A stretch of 64,000 nucleotides of DNA. Source: Roseomonas sp. KE2513. Its GTDB lineage: Bacteria; Pseudomonadota; Alphaproteobacteria; Acetobacterales; Acetobacteraceae. The notes under the pieces are model-generated. The model worked only from the letters and a program-made list of their open reading frames with translations, made no database searches and was not told the DNA's origin. Positions 8,288-17,164 of this stretch are shown piece after piece. The position numbers and the translations under genes are program-made. The stretch lies in NCBI RefSeq assembly GCF_016107305.1, contig NZ_RCVR01000005.1:124001-188000 (forward strand), read 5' to 3'. The number at the start of each line of letters is the position of its first letter. Positions within the stretch are counted from its first letter, which is position 1.

Positions 8288-9229
8288 TCAGCCGCGTGGC
8301 CCGTCCCCGGCGCCGTCAGCCTCGCGCCAACGCGCGCGAGACAGCCGTGCGGCAAGGAACCCGCCGAGCGCCTCGACTTTCGCCGGCCGGCTCCGCGCGG
8401 TGGGCGTGACGAAGTAGAGGCCGCCCGGCGCGATCTGCCACTCCGGCAGGATGATCTCGAGCCGGCCTTCGCCCAGGGGCCCGGCCGCGATGAACTCCGG
8501 CAGTTCCGCGATGCCGATCCCCGCCAGCAGGGTCGGGAGAAGCGCGTCCACGTTGGTCACGCGCAAGCGGCCTGAAGGCCTGACGGCCACCACCTCGCCC
8601 GCCGGCCCGGTGAAGCGCCATTCCTCGCCGCGCGCGTGATAGGCGTAGCCGAGCAGGTGGTGGGCGGCCAGCTCGCCCGGATGCTGCGGCCGGCCGTAGC
8701 GGGCGAGATAGGCCGGCGAGGCAACGATGTGCCGCGCCATCGGGCAGAGCCGCCGCGCGACAAGCGAGGACTCCTCCAGCACTGCGATCCGCAGCGCGGC
8801 GTCGAAGCCCTCCCCGATCAAGTCAACGACAGCGTCGCTCAGATGCAGGTCCACCGAGATGTCCGGGTAGAGGCCGAAGAACTCCGGCATCAGCGGCGCG
8901 ACCCAGCGCAGCCCGAAGGACATCGGCACCGCAATCCGCACCGTGCCGCGCGGCCGGATCGCGAGCTCCCGGGCCGCGCTCTCAGCCTCCTCGGCCTCCC
9001 AGAGCACCCTCGCGGCCCGCTCGGCCACCCCGCGCCCGAGATCCGTGAGCGCGAGCCGACGCGACGTTCTGTTGAACATCCGGCCCCCAAGGCGCTCCTC
9101 CAGGCGCGCGATGGCGCGCGAGACCGTCGGCACGGAGACGCCGAGCACCCGGGCCGCCCCGGCGAGGGACCTCTCCTCCGCCACCTTCGCCACCATAGCC
9201 AGCGCCTCGAAATCCGGCAGTCCCGACAT
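8288..9229 (-). CDS. LysR-family transcriptional regulator
   Basis: 313 residues. The N-terminal winged helix reads FEALAMVAKVAEERSLAGAARVLGVSVPTVSRAIARLEERLGGRMFNRTSRRLALTD, the classic LysR HTH plus wing. The remainder is a periplasmic-binding-like effector domain. It resembles the CrgA/DmlR subgroup with LRVTNVDALLPTLLAGIGIAELPEF near the C-terminus. The ATG at 9227-9229 has CAGGA six bases upstream. It is divergent from the SDR gene with a 95-bp shared gap containing a LysR-sized palindrome, so it probably controls that gene and itself. The inducer is unknown. Confidence 0.92.
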   Translation of the reverse strand: MSGLPDFEALAMVAKVAEERSLAGAARVLGVSVPTVSRAIARLEERLGGRMFNRTSRRLALTDLGRGVAERAARVLWEAEEAESAARELAIRPRGTVRIAVPMSFGLRWVAPLMPEFFGLYPDISVDLHLSDAVVDLIGEGFDAALRIAVLEESSLVARRLCPMARHIVASPAYLARYGRPQHPGELAAHHLLGYAYHARGEEWRFTGPAGEVVAVRPSGRLRVTNVDALLPTLLAGIGIAELPEFIAAGPLGEGRLEIILPEWQIAPGGLYFVTPTARSRPAKVEALGGFLAARLSRARWREADGAGDGPRG

Positions 9230-9245
9230 CGACAATCCTGCAAGG

Positions 9246-9266
9246 ATAGATTTCAGCCCTTTCTAT
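9246..9266. promoter_or_regulatory. putative LysR box (ATAGA-N11-TCTAT)
   Basis: A perfect 5-bp inverted repeat with an 11-base spacer, the geometry of a LysR recognition half-site pair, lies centrally between the divergent LysR and SDR genes. A second short palindrome, ATCCT-GCA-AGGAT, overlaps it at 9235-9247. Confidence 0.45.
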
Positions 9267-9324
9267 TTTGTGACGCCGGCCCTGGCGACATCTTCCGGCC
9301 ATCAACCAGCACGGAGTTGCAGAC

Positions 9325-10080
9325 ATGGCCCGCAAGCTCGAAGGCAAGGTCGCCGTCATCACGGGTGGAACCAGCGGCATGGGCCTCGCCACCGCTCAGC
9401 GCTTCGCCGCCGAGGGCGCGCGCGTCTTCGTCACCGGCCGCCGCCAGGCCGAGCTCGACGCCGCCGTCGCCGCGATCGGCCCCAATGCGACCGGCGTCCA
9501 GGCGGACTCCACCCGCCCTGCCGACCTTAACCGCCTCTATGAGAGGGTGAAGGCCGAGGCCGGGCGGATCGACGTTCTCTTCGCCAATGCCGGCGGCGGC
9601 ACGATGCTGCCGCTCGGCGCCATCACGGAGGAGCAGTACGAGGACACCTTCGGCCGCAACGTGAAGGCCGTGGTCTTCACCGTACAGAAGGCGCTGCCGC
9701 TGCTGGTGGACGGCGCCTCCGTCATCCTGACCGGCTCGACGGCGGGCACGATGGGCACGCCCGCCTTCAGCCTCTACAGCGCCTCCAAGGCCGCGGTGCG
9801 CAACCTCGCCCGGAGCTGGACACTCGACCTGAAGGCGCGCCGCATCCGCGTGAACGTTATCAGTCCCGGCCCGGTCCGCACGACCGGCCTCGTCGAGCTG
9901 GCTGGCCAGGACGCCGCGCAGCAGAAGAACCTGCTCGACCAGCTCGCCAGCCAGATACCGCTCGGGCGCGTGGGGGAGCCGGACGAGATCGCCCGGGCCG
10001 TTCTCTTCCTCGCCTCCGACGACAGCAGCTTCGTTGCCGGTGCCGAACTCTTCGCCGATGGTGGGCTCGCCCAGGTCTGA
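9325..10080 (+). CDS. short-chain dehydrogenase/reductase
   Basis: A 251-residue classical SDR. The cofactor site is TGGTSGMG (about 13-20), with GRR after beta-2 suggesting NADP preference. An NAG motif (ANAGGG) precedes the catalytic Ser in [12 protein letters not shown], with Tyr and Lys in YSASK. The C-terminal substrate loop is [16 protein letters not shown] lies 8 bases before the ATG. It is divergent from a LysR gene and followed 69 bp later by a SnoaL-like gene, forming a likely inducible unit. It resembles sugar- or ketone-type reductases often annotated only as SDR; the substrate cannot be read from sequence. Confidence 0.9.
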   Translation: MARKLEGKVAVITGGTSGMGLATAQRFAAEGARVFVTGRRQAELDAAVAAIGPNATGVQADSTRPADLNRLYERVKAEAGRIDVLFANAGGGTMLPLGAITEEQYEDTFGRNVKAVVFTVQKALPLLVDGASVILTGSTAGTMGTPAFSLYSASKAAVRNLARSWTLDLKARRIRVNVISPGPVRTTGLVELAGQDAAQQKNLLDQLASQIPLGRVGEPDEIARAVLFLASDDSSFVAGAELFADGGLAQV

Positions 10081-10149
10081 CCCGCCGGCAAGCCCTTCCA
10101 GCAAGCGGGGCCGGGACGCGCCGCGCGCCCCGGCCAAGGAGCACGAACA

Positions 10150-10515
10150 ATGCCCGACCCCATCGTATCCCTCCTCACCCGCAACCTGCGCGAGGTCTTC
10201 GGGGAGGCCGATCCCGCCCGCCGTCGTGCCGCCATCGCGGCCCTCTTCACCGAGGATGCCGTCTTTGCAGACTCCGACGGGAGCAGGACCGGCCACGACG
10301 CACTCGACCGCTTCGTGGCGGAACTGCTGGCGCGCTCCCCCGGCTGGGTCTTCCAGGCAACCGGCCCGGCGCAGGCCGCGCAGGACGCGGGCCGCCTCGC
10401 CTGGGGCTTCGGCCCGCCCGGCGAGCCGCCCCGCGTCACCGGTATGGACGTTATCCTCGTGCGCGGCGGAAAGATCGCCTCGCTCTACACCTTCCTGGAC
10501 CCCCCGGCGCCCTGA
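10150..10515 (+). CDS. SnoaL/NTF2-like small protein
   Basis: 121 residues with the cone-shaped NTF2-like pattern: an N-terminal helix pair (REVFGEADPARRRAAIAALFTEDAVFADSDG), then GHDALDRFVAELLARSPGWVFQ and a strand-rich C-terminus ending VILVRGGKIASLYTFLD. These proteins can be isomerases, hydrolases or non-catalytic ligand binders. It follows the SDR gene closely on the same strand and is probably in its operon, which suggests action on the same small molecule. AAGGAG lies upstream of the ATG. Confidence 0.8.
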   Translation: MPDPIVSLLTRNLREVFGEADPARRRAAIAALFTEDAVFADSDGSRTGHDALDRFVAELLARSPGWVFQATGPAQAAQDAGRLAWGFGPPGEPPRVTGMDVILVRGGKIASLYTFLDPPAP

Positions 10516-10669
10516 CCCCGACGGGCGGTGAGGCAGCAGGGCAAGGCACCCGCGAGGCGGCGCGCCGCCGCTGCGCGCACCCCAGCCCCGCCCCGCCGGC
10601 GCTTGACCTCGGCCGGGCTGCCTGCCACCTCTCCCGCCCCTTATCCTCCAGGAAGGCCGCCAAGCCCCC

Positions 10670-12631
10670 ATGCCCGCGATCACGCTGCCCGACGGTTCCG
10701 TTCGATCCTTCGACGGTCCTGTCACGGGCACCACCGTGGCCGCGTCCATCGGCCCGGGGCTCGCCAAGGCGGCGCTCGCCATGGAGGTGGACGGCGCCCT
10801 CCACGACCTCTCCCGCCCCATCGAGCAAGACGCCCGCCTGCGCTTTATCACGCGCAAGGACCCTGAGGCGCTCGGCCTCATCCGCCACGACGCCGCCCAC
10901 GTTCTGGCCGAGGCCGTGCAGGAGCTCTTTCCCGGCACCCAGGTCACGATCGGCCCGGCCATCGAAAACGGCTTCTACTACGACTTCGCCCGCAACCAGC
11001 CCTTCACCCCCGAGAACTTCCCGGCGATCGAGGCGAAGATGCGGGAGATCATCGCCCGCAACGCCCCCTTCACGCGCGAGGAATGGCCGCGCGAGGAAGC
11101 GATCGCCTTCTTCGAGAATAGGGGTGAGCGCTTCAAGGCCGAGCTGATCCAGGACCTACCCGAGAGCGAGGTCATCAGCATCTACCGCCAGGGCGATTGG
11201 CTCGACCTCTGCCGCGGCCCGCACATGCGCGGCACGGGCGACATCGGCACCGCCTTTAAGCTCCAGAAGGTGGCCGGCGCCTACTGGCGCGGCGACCACC
11301 GCAACCCCGTCCTGTCGCGCATCTACGGCACCGCCTGGCGCGACGCGAAGGAGCTCGAAGCCCACCTCACCATGCTGGAGGAGGCCGAGAAGCGCGACCA
11401 CCGGCGCATCGGCAAGGAGATGGACCTCTTCCACCTCCAGGAAGAGGCGACGGGCAGCATCTTCTGGCACCCCAAGGGCTGGCGCCTCTACCGCACGGTC
11501 GAGGACTACATGCGCCGCCGCCTCGACGCCGCCGGCTACGACGAGGTGAAGACCCCCCAGCTCCTCGACCGCAAGCTCTGGATCGAATCGGGTCACTGGG
11601 AGAAGTTCCGCGAGAGCATGTTCATCGCGACGGTGGAGGACGAGTCCGAGAAGGACCGCGTGCTCGCGCTCAAGCCCATGAATTGCCCCTGCCATGTGCA
11701 GATCTTCAACCAGGGCATCCGCAGCTACCGCCAGCTCCCGCTCCGCATGGCCGAGTTCGGCGCCTGCCACCGCTATGAGCCCTCGGGCGCGCTGCACGGC
11801 ATCATGCGCGTCCGCGCCTTCACCCAGGACGACGCGCACATCTTCTGCACGGAAAACCAGATCGCGGATGAGACGGTGCGCTTCGTCGCGCTCCTCTCCT
11901 CCATTTACCGCGATTTCGGCTTCAACTCCTTCCGCGTGAAGTTCAGCGACCGCCCCGCTACCCGCGCCGGCGACGACGCCACCTGGGACCGAGCGGAGGG
12001 CGCGCTGCGCGAGGCCTGCGCGACGGCCGGCGTGGAATACGAGCTGAACCCGGGGGAGGGCGCCTTCTACGGCCCGAAGCTCGAATTCGTCCTTCGCGAC
12101 GCCATCGGCCGCGACTGGCAGTGCGGCACCCTCCAGGTCGATTTCGTCCTCCCCGAACGCCTGGACGCCGAGTACGTCGGCGAGGACGGCGCCAAGCACC
12201 GCCCCGTCATGCTCCACCGCGCCATCCTCGGCTCCTTCGAGCGCTTCCTTGGAATCCTCATCGAGGAGCACGCCGGCCGCTTCCCGCTCTGGCTTGCGCC
12301 CGTGCAGGTCGTCGTCGCCTCCATCGTGGACGACGCCGCCCCCTATGCCGAGGAAGTCGCCGCCGCCATGCGCGCCGCCGGCCTGAACGTCGCGACCGAC
12401 ACCCGCAACGAGAAGATCAACCGCAAGGTCGCCGAACACATCGAGGCCCGCGTCCCCGTCCTCGCCGTCGTCGGCCGGCGCGAGGCCGAGGAGCGGGTGG
12501 TCGTCCTCCGCCGCCTCCCGGGGCGGGAGCAGGAAACCCTCTCGCTGCCCGACGCCATCGCCCGCCTCCTGGCCGAGGCCGCCGCCCCGGACCTTCGCCA
12601 GCCCGCCACGGCCGAGGCTGCCGCCGCGTAA
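10670..12631 (+). CDS. thrS: threonyl-tRNA synthetase
   Basis: A 653-residue class II synthetase of full length. It has an N-terminal TGS domain ([11 protein letters not shown], 1-65) and an editing domain with the HxxxH metal site HDAAH (about 72-76) and the second-shell SGTVKG-like region. The catalytic core has zinc-ligand Cys in MNCPCH (about 339) and motif 2 around [16 protein letters not shown]. The C-terminal anticodon-binding domain contains [10 protein letters not shown] and [19 protein letters not shown]. It charges tRNA-Thr and clears mis-serylated tRNA. It is followed by infC, the usual arrangement. The 154-bp leader is GC-rich and shows no obvious operator resembling tRNA-Thr. 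Confidence 0.97.
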   Translation: MPAITLPDGSVRSFDGPVTGTTVAASIGPGLAKAALAMEVDGALHDLSRPIEQDARLRFITRKDPEALGLIRHDAAHVLAEAVQELFPGTQVTIGPAIENGFYYDFARNQPFTPENFPAIEAKMREIIARNAPFTREEWPREEAIAFFENRGERFKAELIQDLPESEVISIYRQGDWLDLCRGPHMRGTGDIGTAFKLQKVAGAYWRGDHRNPVLSRIYGTAWRDAKELEAHLTMLEEAEKRDHRRIGKEMDLFHLQEEATGSIFWHPKGWRLYRTVEDYMRRRLDAAGYDEVKTPQLLDRKLWIESGHWEKFRESMFIATVEDESEKDRVLALKPMNCPCHVQIFNQGIRSYRQLPLRMAEFGACHRYEPSGALHGIMRVRAFTQDDAHIFCTENQIADETVRFVALLSSIYRDFGFNSFRVKFSDRPATRAGDDATWDRAEGALREACATAGVEYELNPGEGAFYGPKLEFVLRDAIGRDWQCGTLQVDFVLPERLDAEYVGEDGAKHRPVMLHRAILGSFERFLGILIEEHAGRFPLWLAPVQVVVASIVDDAAPYAEEVAAAMRAAGLNVATDTRNEKINRKVAEHIEARVPVLAVVGRREAEERVVVLRRLPGREQETLSLPDAIARLLAEAAAPDLRQPATAEAAAA

Positions 12632-12733
12632 TCGCCGGGGCGGATTTGCCGAACCCGACGAATCCGCCTTGACCCCGCCACGCGAAGGTTGCAGACGCAC
12701 CCGCCGCGCACCATAAATCCACCTTCCACCATC

Positions 12734-12740
12734 AGAGGAG
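12734..12740 (+). promoter_or_regulatory. Shine-Dalgarno that decides the infC start
   Basis: AGAGGAG at 12734-12740 is the only strong SD in the region. It lies six bases before an in-frame CTG (12747-12749) but 21 bases before the first in-frame ATG (12762), so it supports the CTG. Confidence 0.65.
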
Positions 12741-12746
12741 ACGACC

Positions 12747-13286
12747 CTGGCCCGAGGCCCAATGCCCAACACCCTCCCGACCCGCGACGGACCGCGGGTG
12801 AACGAGGAGATCCGCGCGCCCCAGGTCCGCCTGATCGACCAGGACGGTGAGATGCAGGGCGTGATGAGCGCGCGCGAGGCCCTGGCCCGCGCCTACGACG
12901 TCGGAATGGACCTGCTCGAGATCAGCCCGAACGCCGATCCGCCAGTCTGCAAGATCACCGATTTCGGCAAGTTCAAGTACGAGCAGCAGAAGAAGGCCAA
13001 CGAGGCGCGCAAGCGCCAGAAGGTCGTCGAGATCAAGGAAATCAAGGTTCGTCCGAACATCGACGACCACGACTACGAAGTGAAGATGCGCCAGATGAAG
13101 GGCTTCATCGAGGAAGGGGACAAGGTGAAGGTCACCCTCCGCTTCCGCGGCCGCGAGATGGCGCACCAGGATCTCGGCGTGAAGGTGCTCGAGCGCATCC
13201 GCACCGAGATGGCGGAGGCCACGAAGGTGGAATCCATGCCCCGCCTGGAAAACCGCCAGATGATCATGGTGCTGGCCCCGAAGTAG
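12747..13286 (+). CDS. infC: translation initiation factor IF-3, probable CTG start
   Basis: 179 residues from the CTG at 12747, or 174 from the ATG at 12762. The N-domain includes [30 protein letters not shown] and the linker helix ends in [41 protein letters not shown]. The C-domain has [17 protein letters not shown]-3 binds the 30S subunit and rejects non-standard start codons. In E. coli infC itself starts at AUU, giving negative autoregulation. Here the best ribosome site points to CTG, giving an N-terminus [11 protein letters not shown] similar to alphaproteobacterial IF-3 as I recall them. The rpmI-rplT genes that often follow infC are absent. Confidence 0.95.
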   Translation: MARGPMPNTLPTRDGPRVNEEIRAPQVRLIDQDGEMQGVMSAREALARAYDVGMDLLEISPNADPPVCKITDFGKFKYEQQKKANEARKRQKVVEIKEIKVRPNIDDHDYEVKMRQMKGFIEEGDKVKVTLRFRGREMAHQDLGVKVLERIRTEMAEATKVESMPRLENRQMIMVLAPK

Positions 13287-13311
13287 CGGCCAGCCCAGCG
13301 GTCAGAATGCA

Positions 13312-13351
13312 CGAAAGGCCGGCAGCCCCCGCGAGGGCTGCCGGCCTTTCG
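13312..13351 (+). terminator. infC terminator hairpin
   Basis: A 17-bp perfect stem, arms 13312-13328 and 13335-13351, begins 25 bp after the infC stop. It is the strongest hairpin in this part of the window and separates infC from a convergent minus-strand reading frame. The right arm ends in CTTTCG rather than a long U-tract. Confidence 0.75.
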
Positions 13352-13365
13352 CCGTTCGGGGCCGC

Positions 13366-13676
13366 TTAGAGCGGCGCGCCCCTGTTGTCGTCGAAGACCG
13401 CCGGCGTCCGGTCCACCGCCCGCGCCGCCGCGGAGGACGGCGTGCCCGTCCCGATCGCGCCAACGCCGCCCGGCGCCAGTGGCCCGCCGATCCGCTCGCG
13501 CCGCGTCGTGGCGCCGGAGGGGTCCGTTATCAGCGGCCCCGGGCTGGCCGACGTGATCGACCCGCCCTGCCGCTCCCGCCGGGAGGAAAGATCAACCGGC
13601 CCTCCCGAGCCCTGGCAGCCAGCATGCCGATCGCGAGCAGAAACGCGCCACCGCGCAGCATCGTCGTTTTGCCCAT
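13366..13676 (-). pseudogene. small lipoprotein interrupted by a frameshift
   Basis: The ATG at 13674-13676 follows AGAGGTGA at ideal spacing and starts MGKTTMLRGGAFLLAIGMLA, a good lipoprotein signal. That frame soon turns into Arg-rich nonsense and stops. The adjacent frame supplies GCQGSGGPVDLSSRRE and continues open to the TAA at 13366. Joining them near 13615-13622 restores a lipobox such as LAGC followed by a Ser/Gly/Pro-rich low-complexity protein of about 100 residues. The needed change is a net +1 (or +4) base. Either the gene is broken or the sequence has an error there. The protein's function is unknown. Confidence 0.5.
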
Positions 13677-13787
13677 GGTGCATCACCTCTTTTGCCGGCC
13701 GGCCGCTAGCGGGCCGGGGCAAGGAAACAAACGCGCGGGCTCCCAGATCCTTCGATGCGCTGCGCGACGAAGTGCAACAGCCCCGGT

Positions 13788-15056
13788 TCAGCGGTTCGCC
13801 AGGTCCACCAGCGCCGCCGCCAGCACCCGCGCCCCGGCCGCAAGCTGCGCCGGGCTCGAATACTCCGCGGGATTGTGGCTCACCCCGTTCCGGCTCGGGA
13901 CGAACACCATTCCCGCCGGGCAGACCGGCACCAGGAACTGCGCGTCGTGGAAGGCCCCGCTCGGCATCCGCTGGCTCGATAGCCCCTGCGCCGTCGCGGC
14001 GTCCTCCACCGCATCCACCACCACCGCGTCGAACTCCACCGGCAGCGCGTGGAAGCGCTCCGTCACCACCACGTCGCAGGCCTTCACCGCGCTGCGGATC
14101 GTCGGCTCGATCGCGTCGCCGTTGGTGATCAGCAGCTCCTTGTCCGGATGCCGGAAGTCGATCGTGAACCGCACCCGGTCCGCCACGGTGTTGGAGGTGT
14201 TCGGGAAGACCTCGATCTGCCCCACCGTGAAGCGCAGCACATCCGTCGGGTCCGTCATCAGCGCGTTCAGCGCCGTCACCGCCCGGATCATGTCCTGCAC
14301 CGCGTCCTTGCGCGTCGAGACCGGCGAGGTCCCCGCATGCGCTGTCTCGCCCGTGATCTCCACGATGAACCAGCGGCTGCCCTGGATGCCCGTCACCACG
14401 CCGATATCAACGCCCTCCGTCTCCAGCAGCGGCCCCTGCTCGATATGGGCCTCCAGATACGCGAAGGGCTTGCCCCCCAGCGGCCGCATGGAAAGATCGG
14501 CCTCCGCTTTGCGGTGCTCGTCCAGCGCCTCCCGGAAGCTCACCCCCTCCAGGTCGCGCACCTCGTCCCAGGCATTGGCGGGCTTGAACTTCGACCAGGC
14601 CATGCTGCCCATGCAGCCCGGCGCGAAACGCCCCCCCTCCTCGTTCGTCCAGGCCACCACCTCGATCGGCCGCTTCGTCGCGACGCCCGCCTCACGGATC
14701 GCCTGCACGGCCTCCAGCCCGGCCACCACGCCCCAGATGCCGTCGAAGCGGCCGCCATTCGGCTGGCTGTCCATGTGGCTGCCCGTCAGCACCGGCGCCG
14801 CCTCGGGGTCCGTCCCCTCGTGGCGCAGGAACAGGTTGCCGATCTCATCCACCGTCACCGCCAGCCCGAGCCCCTCGGCCCAGCCGATCATCAGCCGCCG
14901 CGCCTCGCGGTCCAGCGGGGAGAGGCAGGGCCGGTTCACCCCCGGCGACCCGTCCATGCCCGTGATGGCACCGAGCTTCGCCAGTTCCATCAGCCGGTCC
15001 CATTGCCGGGCCTCGCTCACGGCCGCGATCAGGTTGGGGGCGGTGCTGGCGCTCAT
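13788..15056 (-). CDS. M20-family Zn-dependent amidohydrolase (allantoate / N-carbamoyl-amino-acid hydrolase type)
   Basis: A 422-residue binuclear-metal amidase of the HyuC/AllC/beta-ureidopropionase group. Metal ligands are visible in TGSHMDSQPNGGRFDGIWG (His and Asp), WTNEEGGRFAPG (Glu) and EAHIEQGP (His), with a C-terminal His in GVSHNPAEYSS. The dimerization or lid insert is present. The ATG at 15056 is the natural start; a longer frame to 15167 adds an Arg-rich stretch. It lies divergent from a flavoprotein-uraH pair, which suggests a role in ureide or purine breakdown (allantoate or ureidoglycine-type substrates). Carbamoyl-amino-acid substrates are equally possible from sequence. Confidence 0.85.
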   Translation of the reverse strand: MSASTAPNLIAAVSEARQWDRLMELAKLGAITGMDGSPGVNRPCLSPLDREARRLMIGWAEGLGLAVTVDEIGNLFLRHEGTDPEAAPVLTGSHMDSQPNGGRFDGIWGVVAGLEAVQAIREAGVATKRPIEVVAWTNEEGGRFAPGCMGSMAWSKFKPANAWDEVRDLEGVSFREALDEHRKAEADLSMRPLGGKPFAYLEAHIEQGPLLETEGVDIGVVTGIQGSRWFIVEITGETAHAGTSPVSTRKDAVQDMIRAVTALNALMTDPTDVLRFTVGQIEVFPNTSNTVADRVRFTIDFRHPDKELLITNGDAIEPTIRSAVKACDVVVTERFHALPVEFDAVVVDAVEDAATAQGLSSQRMPSGAFHDAQFLVPVCPAGMVFVPSRNGVSHNPAEYSSPAQLAAGARVLAAALVDLANR

Positions 15057-15212
15057 GGCATGGTCCTGCTGGTTCGGGCTCCGCCCATTTGCCGTGCCGG
15101 GGCGGGCGAGATCAACCCGCCCCCGTTTCGCGCCCGCGTGAAACACGGCACGCCGCGTGCTAAGCACGATCCGGACGACTCCTTCCCCTCCGATCCCCGG
15201 ACGTCACCCCGA

Positions 15213-16685
15213 ATGCCCGACGACAGCGTCTCGACTCCCCGCCCGCATCCCGGCCTGGACGCCCTCGCGGCCGAGGCCCGCCGCCAGCTCGAACTCCTCT
15301 CCTACCCCCGCCACGCCTGGGTGCCGGAGAGGGAAGGGGTGCTCGACATCGCCATCATCGGCGCCGGCCAGACCGGCCTCGTCACCGCCTTCGGCCTCCT
15401 GCGTGAAAGGGTTCAGCGCGTCGGCATCTTCGACGCCGCGCCCGCCGGCGGGGCAGGGGTCTGGACCACCTTCGCCCGCATGCGGACCCTCCGCACCCCC
15501 AAGCACGTCACCGGCCCCGACCTCGGCGTCCCTGCCCTCACGCCCAAGGCCTTCTTCACCGCCCGTGACGGCGAAGCGGCCTGGGAAGCGCTGAACAAGA
15601 TCGGGCGCGTGGACTGGCAGCGCTACCTCGACTGGCTGGAAGCCACCCTCCAGCTTCCCGTCACCCACGAGCACAAGCTCCTCCGCATCGGCCACACCGG
15701 CGCGGCGGAGCCGTTAGAACTCGTCTTCGCGACCCCGCAGGGCGAGACCACCATCCGCGCCCGCAAGCTGGTCCTCGCCACCGGCATGGACGGCATGGGC
15801 GGCTGGTCCATCCCCGCGCCCTTCAACCAGCTCCCGGCCTCCCGCGTCTCGCACACCTCCGGCCACGTCGATTTCGAAGCGCTTCGCGGCAAGCGCATCA
15901 TCGTCATCGGCGCCGGCGCCTCCGCCTTCGACAACCTGGCCACCGCCCTCGAAACGGGCGCCACGAAGGCCACCATGCTCGTCCGGCGCGCGAAGATGCC
16001 GCGCGTGAATCCCTTCCGCTGGATGGAGCAGTCCGGTTTCCTCGGCCAGCTCTACGCCATGCCGGACGCCACGCGCTGGCGCTTCATGCGGCACATCTTC
16101 GCCCTCAACCAGCCGCCGCCCCAGGAATCCTGGAACCGCGTCGCCGCCGACCCGCGCTATGACCTCCACATGGCAAGCCCCGTCCTCGCCGTGCGCGAGG
16201 AAGGCGGCGAGGTCGTCGTCACGACCCCCCGCGCCGAGCACCGCGCGGACCATGTCATCGTCGGCACCGGCACCGCCTTCGACCTGTCGCTCCGCCCCGA
16301 GCTCGCCCCCTTCGCAAGGCACATCCTCCTCTGGCGCGACGTCTACACCCCGCCCGAGGGCCAGGAATTCCCTGCCCTCGGCGCCTGCCCCTATCTGCGG
16401 GACGACTTCTCCATGCGAGAGAAGGAGCCCGGCGCCGCCCCCTTCCTCACGCATATCCACATGATCAACTACGGCTCCACCGCCTCCATGGGCCTCTCCG
16501 GCGCCACCATCAGCGGGATGAAATACGGAACCATGCGCATCGTGGACGGCCTCTGCCGCCGCCTCTGGCTCGAGGACGCCGAAGCCCACCTCGACAGCCT
16601 CCTCACCTATGCCGAGCACGAGCTGACGAGCGAGATCCCCCAGGAAGCCCTCGTCGCTGACGTGAGCGGGCTCGCCGCCGAATGA
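15213..16685 (+). CDS. FAD/NAD(P)-binding oxidoreductase, possibly linked to urate oxidation
   Basis: A 490-residue flavoprotein with two Rossmann motifs: an FAD site LDIAIIGAGQTGLVTAFGLL (about 44-63) and an NAD(P) site KRIIVIGAGASAFDNLATAL (about 228-247). This is the layout of flavin monooxygenase-like enzymes. An ATGMDG box and HVIVGTGTAFDLSLRPEL are also seen. The ATG at 15213 is used because the upstream open frame runs antisense through the divergent amidohydrolase gene and is a GC artefact. It overlaps uraH by 4 bp (ATGA), so the two are translationally coupled. A urate hydroxylase role, analogous to HpxO/HpyO enzymes, is my inference from that coupling and is not shown by motifs. Confidence 0.8.
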   Translation: MPDDSVSTPRPHPGLDALAAEARRQLELLSYPRHAWVPEREGVLDIAIIGAGQTGLVTAFGLLRERVQRVGIFDAAPAGGAGVWTTFARMRTLRTPKHVTGPDLGVPALTPKAFFTARDGEAAWEALNKIGRVDWQRYLDWLEATLQLPVTHEHKLLRIGHTGAAEPLELVFATPQGETTIRARKLVLATGMDGMGGWSIPAPFNQLPASRVSHTSGHVDFEALRGKRIIVIGAGASAFDNLATALETGATKATMLVRRAKMPRVNPFRWMEQSGFLGQLYAMPDATRWRFMRHIFALNQPPPQESWNRVAADPRYDLHMASPVLAVREEGGEVVVTTPRAEHRADHVIVGTGTAFDLSLRPELAPFARHILLWRDVYTPPEGQEFPALGACPYLRDDFSMREKEPGAAPFLTHIHMINYGSTASMGLSGATISGMKYGTMRIVDGLCRRLWLEDAEAHLDSLLTYAEHELTSEIPQEALVADVSGLAAE

Positions 16686-17029
16686 AGCCCTCCGCCGTCT
16701 CCACCCACGTCCTCGACACCGCCAACGGCATCCCCGCCGAGGGCATGGCCTACGAGTTCTGGCGCATGGAGCCAGAGCCTACCCTGCTGCGCGCCGGCAC
16801 CACCGACGCCGACGGCCGCACCGACGCTCCCCTCCTGCCGCCCGAGGAATTCCGCCCCGGCCGCTACGAGCTGCGCTTCGACGTGGGAGCCTATTTCGCC
16901 GCCCGCGGCGGCGACCCCGGCTATCTCGGCACCGTCGCGATCAACGTGGGCCTCAAGGCGGGGGAGGGGCACTACCACGTCCCCCTCCTCTGCTCTCCGT
17001 GGTCCTACTCCACTTACCGTGGCAGCTAG
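16682..17029 (+). CDS. uraH: 5-hydroxyisourate hydrolase
   Basis: A 115-residue transthyretin-like HIU hydrolase. The N-terminal STHVLDTANGIPAEGM carries the catalytic His, and the C-terminal signature YHVPLLCSPWSYSTYRGS ends in the diagnostic Y-R-G-S. It converts 5-hydroxyisourate, the product of urate oxidation, to OHCU. Its start codon overlaps the stop of the flavoprotein gene. No uricase, OHCU decarboxylase or allantoinase gene lies in this window, so the neighbouring flavoprotein is the best local candidate for the preceding step. Confidence 0.94.
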   Translation: MKPSAVSTHVLDTANGIPAEGMAYEFWRMEPEPTLLRAGTTDADGRTDAPLLPPEEFRPGRYELRFDVGAYFAARGGDPGYLGTVAINVGLKAGEGHYHVPLLCSPWSYSTYRGS

Positions 17030-17164
17030 GGCCAGCCCCCGGAAAGCGCGCCGCCGCACCGTCCTGGCCGCGCCGCGCGCCATCCGGACAAGCGGGGGGG
17101 TGGTCCCGAGGCGTGCCGGGCCCGTATCCTGCGGCGATTCCATGTCGCGCAGAGGTCCCAGGCC

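Noticed and set aside
10516-10669. A tRNA-like or T-box leader before thrS
   Set aside because: The GC-rich palindromes present do not form a tRNA-Thr-like or T-box structure that I can draw.
14049-15212. An open plus-strand frame continuous with the flavoprotein, suggesting an 878-residue protein
   Set aside because: This part is antisense to a clear M20 amidohydrolase and encodes Arg/His/Pro-rich sequence. It is open only because of third-position GC bias.
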